From Psychroserpens sp. Hel_I_66 (GTDB lineage: Bacteria; Bacteroidota; Bacteroidia; Flavobacteriales; Flavobacteriaceae), in contig NZ_JUGU01000001.1 in assembly GCF_000799465.1 (NCBI RefSeq), positions 1,984,001-2,048,000 of the forward strand: 64,000 nucleotides of DNA. The letters are read 5' to 3'. Below are positions 34,904 to 44,937 of this stretch, one piece after another (position 1 is the stretch's first letter; every line of letters begins with the position of its first letter). The notes under the pieces were generated by a model that was given only the letters and a program-made list of their open reading frames with translations, had not been told where the DNA came from and did not search any database. Made by a program: the position numbers and the translations under genes.

Positions 34904-36079
34904 TTAATTTTTTCTCCATTTTTTTGTCTCTTCAAAGACGTGCTCTAATATTTGCTTATCTTCTTCGGAAAATTCAATGCCTCGACGTTTCATTACAACT
35001 TCTGCAACTTCAAACGCCTTGTTGGTTAAATATGTTGTAAAACCAGAACTTCCTCCCCAAGAAAAACTTGGAACGAAATTTCTAGGAAATCCGCTTCCGA
35101 AGATATTAGCACTCACCCCAACAACTGTACCAGTGTTAAACATCGTGTTGATCCCGCATTTGCTATGGTCTCCCATCATGAGTCCGCAAAATTGTAATCC
35201 GGTTTTCGCAAAACCTTCCGTTTGGTAATCCCATAGCCTTACTTCCGCATAATTGTTCTTAAGATTAGAGTTGTTGGTATCTGCTCCTAAATTACACCAT
35301 TCTCCCAATACAGAATTTCCTAAAAACCCGTCATGACCTTTGTTGGAGTAGCCAAAAATCACCGAGTTATTGACTTCGCCACCAACCTTACTATGTGGTC
35401 CAACTGTTGTTGGTCCATAAATTTTGGCTCCTAATTTTAAAGTAGCATGCTCACACAAAGCAAACGGGCCTCTTATGATACTACCTTCCATAACTTCAGC
35501 ATCTTTACCAATATAAATGGGACCACTACTGGCATTTAAAGTTGCGAACTCAAGTGTGGCACCTTCTTCTAAAAATATGTGTTCTGAGCCAAGAACATTA
35601 TTTGAACTTGGTATTGGCTGTGAGGTTCTATCATGGGTTAACAAATCAAAATCTTCTTGGATCGCGTCTCCGTTTATAGCAAAAATATCCCAAGTATTCT
35701 CGATTTTTAAAATTGGCTCGTTAAACTCAATAGCGTTATATGTTTCAAAATCAACTTCTTCTTGAGTCTCTTTTGTAAAAAAAGCAATAACGTTTTCTCC
35801 TTGAAATATAGCTTGATTCTCTTTTAAACCTTTAATAGTTTCTACTAATTTTTTATTTGGCAAGTATGATGCGTTGATCATCACATTTTCATCAAGTTCC
35901 ACCATTGGGTATTTGTTTGACAAATAATCTTCGGTTACTGTGGTTGTACTATACCCTAGATGTTTTTCCCATTTTTCTCTAATGGTTAGTATACCTACTC
36001 TAATATCTGCAACAGGTCTTGTAAATGTGAATGGTAACAAATTATTGCGGGACGGACCATCAAAAAGAATATAGTTCAT
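34904..36079 (-). CDS. GlmU-like bifunctional nucleotidyltransferase/acetyltransferase of Bacteroidota
   Basis: The 391 residues are a short fused enzyme with an N-terminal nucleotidyltransferase-like part (YILFDGPSRNNLLPFTFTRPVADIRVG) and a C-terminal left-handed beta-helix of hexapeptide repeats (about 190-340, for example IYIGKDAEVMEGSIIRGP and HSKVGGEVNNSVIFGYS). This is the GlmU-family variant of Bacteroidota that is thought to take the role of GlmU in making UDP-GlcNAc. It acts in the cytosol and feeds cell-wall and lipopolysaccharide synthesis. The classical GlmU N-terminal motif is modified, so the chemistry is inferred from the family. Confidence 0.88.
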   Translation of the reverse strand: MNYILFDGPSRNNLLPFTFTRPVADIRVGILTIREKWEKHLGYSTTTVTEDYLSNKYPMVELDENVMINASYLPNKKLVETIKGLKENQAIFQGENVIAFFTKETQEEVDFETYNAIEFNEPILKIENTWDIFAINGDAIQEDFDLLTHDRTSQPIPSSNNVLGSEHIFLEEGATLEFATLNASSGPIYIGKDAEVMEGSIIRGPFALCEHATLKLGAKIYGPTTVGPHSKVGGEVNNSVIFGYSNKGHDGFLGNSVLGEWCNLGADTNNSNLKNNYAEVRLWDYQTEGFAKTGLQFCGLMMGDHSKCGINTMFNTGTVVGVSANIFGSGFPRNFVPSFSWGGSSGFTTYLTNKAFEVAEVVMKRRGIEFSEEDKQILEHVFEETKKWRKN

Positions 36080-36167
36080 AAAAATTAGAATTTAAAATTA
36101 GAAGTGTATTACTACGTTTTCAATTTCAATTATACCTCAAAAGTAGCTTAAATACAGAAAACAAAAA

Positions 36168-36193
36168 AGCCTTCGGAAAAAATCCTGAAGGCT
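36168..36193 (-). terminator. Terminator of rpmE2
   Basis: AGCCTTC pairs with GAAGGCT, followed on the minus strand by a run of T. The 5' arm contains a copy of the over-represented word CTTCGGAA (36171-36178), which takes up part of the loop. Confidence 0.75.
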
Positions 36194-36216
36194 CTATAAC
36201 TATTTTAAATCTAAGT

Positions 36217-36468
36217 TTATTTTTTAAACTTAGCGTATTTGTTTTTGAATTTATCAATACGACCTGCTGTATCTACCAATTTAGACTTACCAGTGTAGTA
36301 TGGGTGAGATGTTCTAGAAATTTCCAATTTAACTACTGGATATTCAACACCATCAACTTCAATTGTTTCATTTGTTTCAGCAGTAGATTTAGTTAAAAAT
36401 ACGTCTTCGTTAGACATGTCTTTAAATGCTACTAATCTATAATTTTCTGGATGTATTCCTTTTCTCAT
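36217..36468 (-). CDS. rpmE2: 50S ribosomal protein L31, type B
   Basis: The 83-residue protein ([20 protein letters not shown], then [19 protein letters not shown]) is the type B form of L31, without the zinc-binding cysteines of type A. It is a large-subunit ribosomal protein often used when zinc is scarce, and in Flavobacteriaceae is usually the only L31. The gene has its own promoter and terminator. Confidence 0.96.
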   Translation of the reverse strand: MRKGIHPENYRLVAFKDMSNEDVFLTKSTAETNETIEVDGVEYPVVKLEISRTSHPYYTGKSKLVDTAGRIDKFKNKYAKFKK

Positions 36469-36506
36469 CTCTTTATGCTTTAAAATTCCTTACTATTTTG
36501 GAGGTG

Positions 36507-36536
36507 CAAATTTAAGTAATTTTTGTAAATTACCAA
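36507..36536 (-). promoter_or_regulatory. Promoter of rpmE2
   Basis: On the minus strand the -33 TTG (36534-36536) and the -7 box TAAATTTG (36507-36514) are separated by exactly 19 bases, as at rpmH. Confidence 0.8.
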
Positions 36537-36630
36537 TAAATTATTTCTTTTTTTATTCCGAAGAAATCTGTAACAATCAAAAACAAATCTATACTAATTA
36601 ATCATATTAACTAATAATCAAATTAAATTT

Positions 36631-37146
36631 ATGGAAACAAAACCAATTACAGCAGGAAAATTTGGAATTAATTACGGTGTTATTTTAGGAGTTGTTATGA
36701 TTGCTATTTCGGTAGTAACTTATGTTACCGGTATGGCATTAGAGGGCGTGCAATGGCCAAATTATATTTATTATATCATTTTCCCAGTAACTATATTCTA
36801 TGCAATTAGCAAGTTCAAGCAAAATAATGCAAATGTATTGACCGTTGGAAGTTCAATTAAGCTTGGTGTTATTATTGGTGTAATAAGTGCATTGGTATAT
36901 ATTGCTTATTTTTTGGTTTTTAACTATGTAATAGACCCAGAATTTATGACTCAAATGATGGAAGTTGCTCAAGACAATATGATAGAGCAAAATCCTGATA
37001 TGTCACAGGATCAATTAGACCAATCATTAAAGTTTATGGAAATGTTTCAAAGTCCTGGTATTATAAGTGCTTTTTGGATTGGAATGAGCGCTCTTTTTGG
37101 ACTTATCTGGTCTTTAATTGCTGGTTTAGTTATGAAAAGTAACTAA
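36631..37146 (+). CDS. DUF4199 membrane protein
   Basis: The 171-residue protein has four membrane helices (about 13-32, 41-58, 73-95, 143-168) and the DUF4199 pattern, including the soluble helical stretch between helices three and four with NPDMSQDQLDQSLKFMEMF. The domain is widespread in Bacteroidota and has no known function. It lies just before the GT2 glycosyltransferase in many Flavobacteriaceae, as here, which suggests a link to lipid or glycan chemistry, but this is inference. Confidence 0.88.
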   Translation: METKPITAGKFGINYGVILGVVMIAISVVTYVTGMALEGVQWPNYIYYIIFPVTIFYAISKFKQNNANVLTVGSSIKLGVIIGVISALVYIAYFLVFNYVIDPEFMTQMMEVAQDNMIEQNPDMSQDQLDQSLKFMEMFQSPGIISAFWIGMSALFGLIWSLIAGLVMKSN

Positions 37147-37169
37147 GCTTTAAACTTAAATAAAATCCC

Positions 37170-37177
37170 TATTTTTG
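37170..37177 (+). promoter_or_regulatory. Likely -7 promoter element of the GT2 gene
   Basis: TATTTTTG fits TAnnTTTG and lies 27 bases before the ATG at 37204. The -33 element is not clear. Confidence 0.4.
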
Positions 37178-37203
37178 AGGTATTTAATTTTCAAAATATA
37201 TAA

Positions 37204-38151
37204 ATGAATATATCAGTAGTCATACCACTACTTAACGAACAAGAATCATTAACAGAATTACACGATTGGATTGCAAAAGTCATGCAATCCAATCGTTTTT
37301 CATATGAAATCATCTTTATAGACGACGGTAGTACAGATGATTCTTGGTTAAAAATCATGACATTATCCCAAAAAGACGATAGCGTTAAAGGGATTCGGTT
37401 TTTAAAGAACTTCGGAAAATCACAAGCACTCCACGCAGGCTTTGCAAAAGCAGAAGGTGATGTCATCATCACCATGGATGCAGACCTACAGGACAACCCT
37501 GAAGAAATACCAGAATTATACAACATGATCGTAGTTGAGAAATACGATCTTGTTTCGGGATGGAAAAAGAAACGGTATGATTCTGTAATCTCAAAAAATC
37601 TGCCATCAAAATTATTTAATTGGGCAGCAAGAAAAACGTCTGGCGTTAAATTGAACGATTTCAACTGCGGGCTTAAAGCCTACAACAAAAACGTTGTGAA
37701 AAATATAGATGTTAATGGTGAGATGCATCGCTACATACCAGTACTTGCCAAAAATGCAGGATTTACAAATATTGGTGAGAAAGTAGTGCAGCACCAAGCT
37801 AGAAAATATGGCGAGACCAAATTTGGAATGGACCGGTTTATAAATGGCTTTTTAGATTTAATCACCATTTGGTTTATATCCCGTTTTGGTAGACGACCAA
37901 TGCACCTTTTTGGCGCTTTAGGCGTAATCATGTTTGCAGTAGGTTTTATATTCGCAACCTATTTGGGAATAGATAAATTGTTCTTAAATAAAGTAGGTAG
38001 ACTCATTACAGATAGACCACAGTTTTATATAGCATTAACCACAATGATCCTTGGATCTCAGTTTTTTATCGCAGGATTTTTAGGCGAAATTATATTACGA
38101 ACAAAACAAGACAAAAATAGATACTTGATAAAACAAGAGCTTAATTTTTAA
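37204..38151 (+). CDS. Family 2 glycosyltransferase (dolichol-phosphate mannose synthase-like)
   Basis: The 315 residues have a GT-A domain with IDDGSTDDS, the metal-binding MDADLQDNPEE (Asp92, Asp94) and FNCGLKAY, then two C-terminal membrane helices (about 238-262 and 278-302). This is the GtrB/DPM1-like group, which moves a sugar from a nucleotide to a polyprenyl phosphate at the inner membrane. The product and acceptor are not identified here. It is followed by a phosphohexomutase and an MsbA-type exporter on the same strand. Confidence 0.9.
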   Translation: MNISVVIPLLNEQESLTELHDWIAKVMQSNRFSYEIIFIDDGSTDDSWLKIMTLSQKDDSVKGIRFLKNFGKSQALHAGFAKAEGDVIITMDADLQDNPEEIPELYNMIVVEKYDLVSGWKKKRYDSVISKNLPSKLFNWAARKTSGVKLNDFNCGLKAYNKNVVKNIDVNGEMHRYIPVLAKNAGFTNIGEKVVQHQARKYGETKFGMDRFINGFLDLITIWFISRFGRRPMHLFGALGVIMFAVGFIFATYLGIDKLFLNKVGRLITDRPQFYIALTTMILGSQFFIAGFLGEIILRTKQDKNRYLIKQELNF

Positions 38152-38229
38152 AATGCCACTCTAATTTATATCCACTTAACGATTCAAAATTATTGAATTC
38201 CGTATTTTTGTATCATAAAATTTTTCAAG

Positions 38230-39960
38230 ATGACACATATTGAACCGCAACTTCTAAAAAGAGTCAACAATTGGTTAACACCTACTTTTGATCAAGAGAC
38301 TCAAAGCAAAATAAAATACTTAATCGCCAACAACACAAAAAATCTTGAAGAAAGTTTTTATAAGGATCTTGAGTTTGGAACTGGTGGTATGAGAGGCATT
38401 ATGGGAGTTGGCACGAACCGAATCAATAAATATACACTCGGTAAAAACACCCAGGGCTTAAGTAATTATATGAAAACTTATTTTCCTTCGGAAAATTTAA
38501 AAGTTGCCATTGCCTACGATTGCAGACATAACAGTAAGTCACTGGCAAAAGTAGTTGCCGATGTGTTTTCAGCAAACGGAATACACGTTTATCTTTTTGA
38601 AGACCTTCGTGCAACTCCAGAATTATCCTTCGCACTAAAATATTTAAACTGTCACTGTGGTATTGTACTCACAGCATCCCACAATCCACCAGAATATAAC
38701 GGTTATAAGGTATATTGGCAAGATGGCGGACAATTGGTGCCACCACAAGATGCTGAGATCGTTGCAGAAATTAACCGCTTAGCATATGACGAAATAAAAT
38801 TTGATGCTAATGAGGAGCATATTCAATACATAGGAAAAGATATTGATGACGTATTCATTAATGAATCTGTCAAAAATGGAAGTTTCAATACACCTTCCGA
38901 AGCAAAAGAAAATTTAAAAATTGTATTCACATCGCTTCATGGCACCTCAATTACTGCAATCCCAGAGACGTTAAAGCGTGCAGGTTATACCAACCTAAGC
39001 ATTGTGGAAGAGCAACGTGAGCCAAATGGTGATTTTCCAACTGTTGAATCTCCAAACCCAGAAGAACCAGAGGCCCTTAAGATGGCCATAGAACTTGCCG
39101 ATAAAATTGATGGAGATATCGTTATTGGTACAGATCCAGACTGTGACCGTTTAGGTGTTGCAGTGAGAAATCTTGAAAATCATCTGGAAATCCTTAACGG
39201 AAACCAAACGATGATTTTGATGACCGATTTTCTTTTAAAACAATGGAAAAAATCTGGAAAAATAAATGACAACCAGTTTGTAGGCTCAACAATTGTATCT
39301 ACTCCTATGATGACGGTTCTCGCCAATGCTTACAATGTAGAATGTAAAATTGGTTTGACCGGTTTTAAATGGATTGCAAAAATGATCAAAGATTTTCCAA
39401 ACATGGATTTTATTGGTGGTGGTGAAGAAAGTTTTGGATTTATGGTTGGCGATTTTGTAAGAGATAAAGATGCTGTAACCTCAACCCTTCTAGCTTGCGA
39501 AATTGCAGCCCAGGCAAAAGAAAATGGCAAAACCATGTACGAAGCGTTAATTGATTTATATGTTGAACATGGTTTCTATAAAGAACGCTTAATATCGCTC
39601 ACCAAAAAAGGAATTGAAGGTGCGCAGGAAATCAAACAGATGATGATTGATGCTCGTGAAAACCCATTGACAGAAGTTAATGGATCTAAAGTGGTCAAAG
39701 TGGAAGATTATCAACTCTCTATCGAGAAAGATGTAGTCAATAACAAAGAAAACAAAATTGATATTCCAAAATCTAACGTATTGATTTATTATACTGAAGA
39801 TGGAAGCAAAATCGCATTACGTCCAAGTGGTACAGAGCCTAAGATTAAATTTTACATCAGCGTTAATACCAAATTAGACAATGCGTCAGATTTTAAGGCT
39901 ACGGAACAAAAATTGGATACACGAATAGATAATATCTTAAACGATATGAATCTCAACTAG
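38230..39960 (+). CDS. Phosphohexomutase (phosphoglucomutase/phosphomannomutase)
   Basis: The protein has 576 residues and all four domains of the alpha-D-phosphohexomutase family: the phospho-serine loop [15 protein letters not shown] (Ser150), the metal site GTDPDCDR, the sugar-binding GGEESFGFM and the phosphate-binding [12 protein letters not shown]. It moves phosphate between C6 and C1 of glucose or mannose. Length and order match the bacterial phosphoglucomutase subgroup. The MsbA-like gene begins on the base after the stop, so the two are co-translated. Confidence 0.94.
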   Translation: MTHIEPQLLKRVNNWLTPTFDQETQSKIKYLIANNTKNLEESFYKDLEFGTGGMRGIMGVGTNRINKYTLGKNTQGLSNYMKTYFPSENLKVAIAYDCRHNSKSLAKVVADVFSANGIHVYLFEDLRATPELSFALKYLNCHCGIVLTASHNPPEYNGYKVYWQDGGQLVPPQDAEIVAEINRLAYDEIKFDANEEHIQYIGKDIDDVFINESVKNGSFNTPSEAKENLKIVFTSLHGTSITAIPETLKRAGYTNLSIVEEQREPNGDFPTVESPNPEEPEALKMAIELADKIDGDIVIGTDPDCDRLGVAVRNLENHLEILNGNQTMILMTDFLLKQWKKSGKINDNQFVGSTIVSTPMMTVLANAYNVECKIGLTGFKWIAKMIKDFPNMDFIGGGEESFGFMVGDFVRDKDAVTSTLLACEIAAQAKENGKTMYEALIDLYVEHGFYKERLISLTKKGIEGAQEIKQMMIDARENPLTEVNGSKVVKVEDYQLSIEKDVVNNKENKIDIPKSNVLIYYTEDGSKIALRPSGTEPKIKFYISVNTKLDNASDFKATEQKLDTRIDNILNDMNLN

Positions 39961-41787
39961 ATGAATTACTTAAAAAAAATAATGGTTTTTGCGTTACCAT
40001 ATAAACGCTACGCAATTTTAAATATATTTTTCAATATCCTTTACGCTCTTTTTGGCGCACTGTCATTTGTGGTGCTTATGCCGATGCTTAATATTTTATT
40101 TGGCGAAGATCAAGAAGTTATCAAAGAAAAACCCATTTTAAATGGTTTTGATAATATTGGAGAGTACCTCAAAGATTCACTTACCTATAACGTTCAATCT
40201 TATGCAAATGATGATAAATTAAGAGCGCTCACCTTTGTTATTATATTGGTGATCGCGGTCTTTTTACTCAAGAACATCTTTAACTATCTGGCTTTATATT
40301 TCGGGACATTTTTAAGAAACGGAATTCTAAAAGACCTAAGAGATACATTATATAAAAAAACCGTTGATCTACCGATGAGCTTCTTTTCAGAAAAGAGAAA
40401 AGGAGATTTAATCGCACGCGTATCTAATGATGTTAACGAAGTTCAAAATTCATTTTTATCGGTTTTAGAAATTATAGTAAGAGAGCCACTAAGCGTAATA
40501 TTCTCTATTGTAATTATGCTTACCATAAGCCCGAAACTTACCATTTTCGTGTTTGTTTTTATACCAACTGCAGGTCTAATTATCTCTATGATTGCAAAAA
40601 AATTGAGGCAACAATCGGCAGATGTACAAATCGAGCAAGGCACTTTTCTTTCTATTTTAGAAGAAACCCTCAACGGATTAAAAATCATAAAAGGATTTAA
40701 TGCGCAAAGGGAATTCAACTCAAAATTCACAGACAGTACAAAACGGTTTTTCGTCTTTTCAAATAAAATGATGAATCGCCAAAATATCGCTACGCCTTTA
40801 AGTGAATTTTTGGGCATCGTTACCATAGCATGCTTACTTTGGTTTGGAGGTCGTATGGTAATTGTTGACAAAACGCTACTCGCCTCATCCTTTATCGCTT
40901 TTATGGGATTAGCATATAATATTCTTACTCCAATAAAAGCTTTGAGTAAAGCAAACAATAATGTAAAGAGAGGTAACGCTGCAGCAGAGCGCGTTTTAGA
41001 GGTCATTGAAACGGTAAACCCATTAGAAGACAGACCAAATGCAATAAAAAAGGATACATTTTCTTCAGAAATTGGAATCAACAACATCTCCTTTAAATAT
41101 GAAAATGATTTAGTTCTAAAAAACTATTCCATCAAAGTACCCAAAGGAAAAAGTGTCGCATTGGTAGGACAATCTGGTAGCGGAAAATCAACCATCGCCA
41201 ATCTCATGATGCGATTTTACGATATCAATGATGGCAGTATCACTATAGATGGCAAAGACATTAGAGACCTTTCAAAAGACTCGTTAAGACAATTGATTGG
41301 TTTAGTTACACAAGACTCTATTTTGTTTAATGACTCTGTAAAAAACAATATTCTTTTAGGCAGACCAGATGCTACGGAAGATGAAATTATTGACGCCTTA
41401 AAAATAGCAAACGCCTGGGAGTTTGTAAAGGATCTGCCAAAAGGCATCCATTCAAATATTGGAGATTCTGGTGGTAAACTTTCTGGCGGACAAAAACAAC
41501 GCCTCAGCATTGCGCGTGCAGTATTAAAGAATCCACCAATCATGATTCTCGACGAAGCAACCTCAGCACTTGATACTGAAAGTGAAAGGTTAGTACAAGA
41601 CGCACTTGAGAATATGATGAAAAACAGAACCTCAATTGTCATTGCCCATCGCTTATCTACCATTCAAAATGCAGATGAGATTGTTGTTATGCAAAAAGGA
41701 GAAATAGCAGAGCGTGGCTCACACGATGAACTTCTAGTTAAAAACGGTGTCTATAGAAAATTGGTAGATATGCAAAGTTTTGATTAA
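39961..41787 (+). CDS. MsbA-type ABC exporter (permease fused to ATPase)
   Basis: The 608 residues have a six-helix ABC transmembrane domain (about 15-330) and a full ATPase (Walker A GQSGSGKST at 403-411, signature LSGGQKQRLSIARA, Walker B MILDEATSALD and an intact IAHRLSTI H-loop). This half-transporter type works as a homodimer and is used for lipid A or other lipid-linked export. The gene starts directly after the phosphohexomutase stop codon. Lipid A flipping is the usual role for such genes, but the substrate is not proven by sequence. Confidence 0.92.
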   Translation: MNYLKKIMVFALPYKRYAILNIFFNILYALFGALSFVVLMPMLNILFGEDQEVIKEKPILNGFDNIGEYLKDSLTYNVQSYANDDKLRALTFVIILVIAVFLLKNIFNYLALYFGTFLRNGILKDLRDTLYKKTVDLPMSFFSEKRKGDLIARVSNDVNEVQNSFLSVLEIIVREPLSVIFSIVIMLTISPKLTIFVFVFIPTAGLIISMIAKKLRQQSADVQIEQGTFLSILEETLNGLKIIKGFNAQREFNSKFTDSTKRFFVFSNKMMNRQNIATPLSEFLGIVTIACLLWFGGRMVIVDKTLLASSFIAFMGLAYNILTPIKALSKANNNVKRGNAAAERVLEVIETVNPLEDRPNAIKKDTFSSEIGINNISFKYENDLVLKNYSIKVPKGKSVALVGQSGSGKSTIANLMMRFYDINDGSITIDGKDIRDLSKDSLRQLIGLVTQDSILFNDSVKNNILLGRPDATEDEIIDALKIANAWEFVKDLPKGIHSNIGDSGGKLSGGQKQRLSIARAVLKNPPIMILDEATSALDTESERLVQDALENMMKNRTSIVIAHRLSTIQNADEIVVMQKGEIAERGSHDELLVKNGVYRKLVDMQSFD

Positions 41788-42115
41788 TTATAGATAAAGT
41801 TAAGATTTTCAAATTTCCGAAGAAAAGCACATTTTACGAAGAGAACATAAAATAGAAAAGGATGCTCCGTTAAGTCGCATCCTTTTCAGTTACATTACCA
41901 CATTTGGGGAAAATGGTAATATTAAGTAGGTTAGGCTGAAACAAACATAATTTAAAAAAACGACCTAAACAAGAAAAATATGCATTTCATCGTCTTATTT
42001 TACTTTTAATCGATTAAATTAATTTTAATCAACTGTTTATCAATTAATTATGCCATTTATTATTTTTCATTAAACTTTCTGTAAATTCACAAGTCTAAAT
42101 TAAAAAACAGATGTA
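41788..42115. other. Intergenic region of about 330 bases
   Basis: The stretch holds a terminator for the exporter gene (41856-41886) and one TTCCGAAG copy (41815-41822). The second half is strongly AT-rich with several Dra-like T/A runs and no clear small gene. It leads to the sigma factor gene at 42116. I see no RNA structure of a known type. Confidence 0.6.
41856..41886 (+). terminator. Terminator of the MsbA-type exporter gene
   Basis: AAAAGGATGC pairs perfectly with GCATCCTTTT around an eleven-base loop; the T-run is inside the stem's 3' end. It lies 68 bases after the stop codon. Confidence 0.65.
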
Positions 42116-42658
42116 TTGGATCACGAACAGGATTTCATAAAAAAACTTACAAATCCAACCACAAAAGAACTTGCCTTTAAAGAACTCTTAAATCTTTATA
42201 AAGAGCGATTATATTGGCACATTCGGCATATTGTGAAATCTCATGACGATGCAGACGACGTGTTGCAAAACACGTTTATTAAAGTGCACAAAAACATCCA
42301 TAAATTTAAAGGCGACAGTAAATTATATTCATGGATGTACCGTATTGCCACCAATGAATCCCTAACGCACCTCAATAAAAATGCAAAGCGTGCAAATTTT
42401 TCTTCGGAAGAACATCAGCAACAAGCCATTACAAACCTCAAAGCAGATGTCTATTTTGAAGGTGACGACATACAGCTAAAATTGCAACAAGCCATTGCAA
42501 CATTGCCAGAGAAGCAGCAACTCGTTTTTAATATGCGCTATTTTGAGGAAATAAAATACAAGGATATGTCAGAGATTTTAGAAACGAGCGAAGGTTCACT
42601 AAAGGCCTCGTATCACATTGCTGTAAAAAAAATCGAAGCCCACTTGACCCAAGATTAA
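42116..42658 (+). CDS. ECF-type RNA polymerase sigma factor (second locus)
   Basis: The 180 residues contain region 2 (about 20-90, with DDADDVLQNTFIKVHKNIHKF) and region 4 (about 115-175, with LPEKQQLVFNMRYFEEIKYKDMSEIL and EGSLKASYHIAVKKI). The start is TTG 42116; no ATG is in frame nearby. It heads a three-gene unit with a membrane protein and a secreted Spy-like protein. The two sigma loci in the window are not close copies and differ in partner genes. The signal is probably an envelope stress. Confidence 0.92.
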   Translation: MDHEQDFIKKLTNPTTKELAFKELLNLYKERLYWHIRHIVKSHDDADDVLQNTFIKVHKNIHKFKGDSKLYSWMYRIATNESLTHLNKNAKRANFSSEEHQQQAITNLKADVYFEGDDIQLKLQQAIATLPEKQQLVFNMRYFEEIKYKDMSEILETSEGSLKASYHIAVKKIEAHLTQD

Positions 42659-42717
42659 ACTAATTTAATAAAAATTAGTCTTATAATAAATGATTAATAT
42701 TTCTACGGAAAGTGAAC

Positions 42718-43218
42718 ATGAAACACAATAAATTAAATACAAAAAAAACTTCAGGATTTAAAATTCCGAAAGATTACTTTTCTCAATTGGAAGAGGAAAT
42801 ACTCAATGAAATAAGCTTAAAAAACAAAGCTGAAACTACCGGTTTTATAATTCCCGATAATTATTTTGAAACGCTTGACCAAGAAATAGCCAACAAATTA
42901 ACAGCAGAGCATAACGCTAAAGTTTTCCCCTTGTTTAATTGGAAAAAAGTAATGTACGCTACCGCAATTGCTGCTTCTTTGGTTTTAATGTTCAATATCT
43001 TCTATAATACGTCAAACCCTGTCACTTTTGACTCATTGGAAACTGCTTCAATTGAAAATTATTTAGAGCAAGAAGATTACACGAGTTATGAATTATCTGA
43101 GTTTTTAACTGCGGAAGAATTAAACACAACAAGTTTTACAGATACTGAAATCTCTGAAGAAACCATTAAAGATTACCTTTTAGATCAATCTGATATAGAA
43201 GATTTAATAATACAATAA
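42718..43218 (+). CDS. Putative anti-sigma membrane protein with internal repeat
   Basis: From ATG 42718 the product has 166 residues, with one membrane helix near residues 75-94 (VMYATAIAASLVLMF). The N-terminal part holds two copies of a short repeat, SGFKIPKDYFSQLEEEILNEI and TGFIIPDNYFETLDQEIANKL, each about 21 residues long. The outer part is acidic. Together with its place directly after the sigma gene (about 60 bases), this suggests a sigma-binding anchor of a type seen across Flavobacteriaceae. A GTG two codons upstream is the other possible start. Confidence 0.7.
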   Translation: MKHNKLNTKKTSGFKIPKDYFSQLEEEILNEISLKNKAETTGFIIPDNYFETLDQEIANKLTAEHNAKVFPLFNWKKVMYATAIAASLVLMFNIFYNTSNPVTFDSLETASIENYLEQEDYTSYELSEFLTAEELNTTSFTDTEISEETIKDYLLDQSDIEDLIIQ

Positions 43219-43223
43219 TTACT

Positions 43224-43664
43224 ATGAAAAAATTAGCAATAACACTCATATTCATTGCCATTACGATGAGTTCTTTTTCACAAGAAAATGAAAAAAGAGA
43301 GCGTATAAAAGCTTTAAAAATAGCGTTCATCACCGAGAAACTTGAACTCACGGAAAATGAAGCACAAAAATTCTGGCCAATTTACAATGCCTTTGAAGCA
43401 AACAATGAGGCGTTAAGAAAACAATCTCGTGAAAATCGTAAAAATGTTAGTTTGGAATCGATGAGTGATGCAGATGCAAAATCACTAATAGAAAAAATGC
43501 AGATTTTAGAAGAGAAAAAACTACAAATGAGAAAGCAATTTGCAGCAGATCTTATGGAAGTCATACCTGCTAAAAAAGTCATTTTACTTAAAATTTCCGA
43601 AGACGAATTCAACAAACGAATGTTTAACGAATTTAGAAAACGAAAATCCAGACAAAAAGGATAA
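43224..43664 (+). CDS. Spy/LTXXQ-like secreted protein of the sigma locus
   Basis: The 146 residues begin with a signal peptide (cut after about residue 19, SSFSQE). The rest is helical and charged, with the LTENEAQKFWPIYNAFE motif of LTXXQ-type proteins, as in Spy and CpxP. Such proteins sense or buffer periplasmic stress, and in Flavobacteriaceae relatives are often labelled as sensor of an ECF sigma factor. It starts 5 bases after the anti-sigma-like gene, so the three genes form one unit. Confidence 0.8.
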   Translation: MKKLAITLIFIAITMSSFSQENEKRERIKALKIAFITEKLELTENEAQKFWPIYNAFEANNEALRKQSRENRKNVSLESMSDADAKSLIEKMQILEEKKLQMRKQFAADLMEVIPAKKVILLKISEDEFNKRMFNEFRKRKSRQKG

Positions 43665-44783
43665 TTATTTTCTAAACTTAAGTTTAGCGATTCTCTTATT
43701 TCCTGCAGCATAAGCAGTGCTATCATTCAAAAACCGAATGGTATAAAAACCCTCGTCGCTTAAATGTGTCCATGAATTTCCTGCATCATTGGAATAATCG
43801 ATACCCTTAAAACCAATAGCCACCAATTCTTGAGCGTTTGAGTTTGGCACATATTGCACACAGCTCCTGTAACCTGGAGATTGGTTTTGCGCAACGAGTT
43901 GCCATGTTTTACCACCATCTTTGGTTCTTATTTTATTGGCAGTACTATCTGCTGGTTTGGTGTAATCGCCACCAATGGCAAAACCATTTTTATTATCGTA
44001 AAAATCTATGGAATAAATGCCTTCGGTTTCTTTGGCTGCAACAATTGGTGTATTGTAGATTGTCCATGATAGTCCTTTATCATCTGAGTAATAAATTCGT
44101 CCTGTATTGGTTGCCACCCAAGTTTCATTCCCTATTATTGCAATATTAGTATCACTAGCTGCAAACGCACCTTCTCCTTCAATACCTTTTGGTAATTGGT
44201 CGCATCCTAATTTAGTCCATGTATTACCACCATCTCTTGTTATGATTACAGACAAACATCCATCTGTACTATCACCAATGGCGATGCCTTCTTGGTCGTT
44301 CCAAAATTCCATCGAGTCGTAGAATGCTTTTGGGTGATTGTCTTGGTATACTATAGTAATTGAATCTCTAACATTACTGATTATTCTCCCAGGCGACCCA
44401 ATGCCTAGAGCATAGAAATTATTATTAACCAATGCTAAAGATCTAAAATTAATTTCTACAGAATCATTTATAGCAGAATACTGCTCTCGATAGAAAATTT
44501 CATTCATATTTCCAAAATATCCTAAGAAATCTTCAGTTGCCACAGAAATCCTTCCATTAGAAGAGGCGTAATTTACGACATCGCTACCATCAATTTTTGA
44601 TAGTTCAATAGCTCTAACATTTAAAGTAGAGTCCTGCAACAAAATTTCAATATCCAGTTTTGAGAATCTATTTCCTGTCGACATTAGATTATTAGATTTA
44701 TAACTTGGATGACAAATCAAGCCACAACCTAAAAAACTTATATTAAAAAATATAATCACTAAAATCATAGAAAACCTTCTCAT
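43665..44783 (-). CDS. Ycf48-like BNR-repeat lipoprotein
   Basis: From the ATG at 44781-44783 the product has 372 residues, with a lipoprotein signal ending NISFLGC (Cys20). The rest is a seven-bladed propeller of the Ycf48/BNR type with repeats such as GGNTWTKLG, DKGLSWTIYN, DGGKTWQLV and DAGNSWTHL. Cyanobacterial Ycf48 helps assemble photosystem II; in non-photosynthetic bacteria these propellers bind unknown partners at the envelope. An upstream ATG would add 15 residues before the signal. It converges on the sigma-locus gene with no gap. Confidence 0.82.
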   Translation of the reverse strand: MRRFSMILVIIFFNISFLGCGLICHPSYKSNNLMSTGNRFSKLDIEILLQDSTLNVRAIELSKIDGSDVVNYASSNGRISVATEDFLGYFGNMNEIFYREQYSAINDSVEINFRSLALVNNNFYALGIGSPGRIISNVRDSITIVYQDNHPKAFYDSMEFWNDQEGIAIGDSTDGCLSVIITRDGGNTWTKLGCDQLPKGIEGEGAFAASDTNIAIIGNETWVATNTGRIYYSDDKGLSWTIYNTPIVAAKETEGIYSIDFYDNKNGFAIGGDYTKPADSTANKIRTKDGGKTWQLVAQNQSPGYRSCVQYVPNSNAQELVAIGFKGIDYSNDAGNSWTHLSDEGFYTIRFLNDSTAYAAGNKRIAKLKFRK

Positions 44784-44859
44784 ATCATTCAAATTTAAGT
44801 ATTCTATAAAAATAGAAAAGCTAAACAAATAAACTCACAATCAAATAAACAATTTAATG

Positions 44860-44867
44860 TACCTTTG
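44860..44867 (+). promoter_or_regulatory. Likely -7 promoter element of the RsmB-family gene
   Basis: TACCTTTG fits TAnnTTTG and lies about 70 bases before the ATG at 44938. The TTG is not seen at the usual spacing. Confidence 0.45.
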
Positions 44868-44937
44868 CATCCTTAATTATTTTAAAACAAATTCAATTTT
44901 TGACAGTAGTTTTTAACTGCTCTTTGAAGACTGAATA

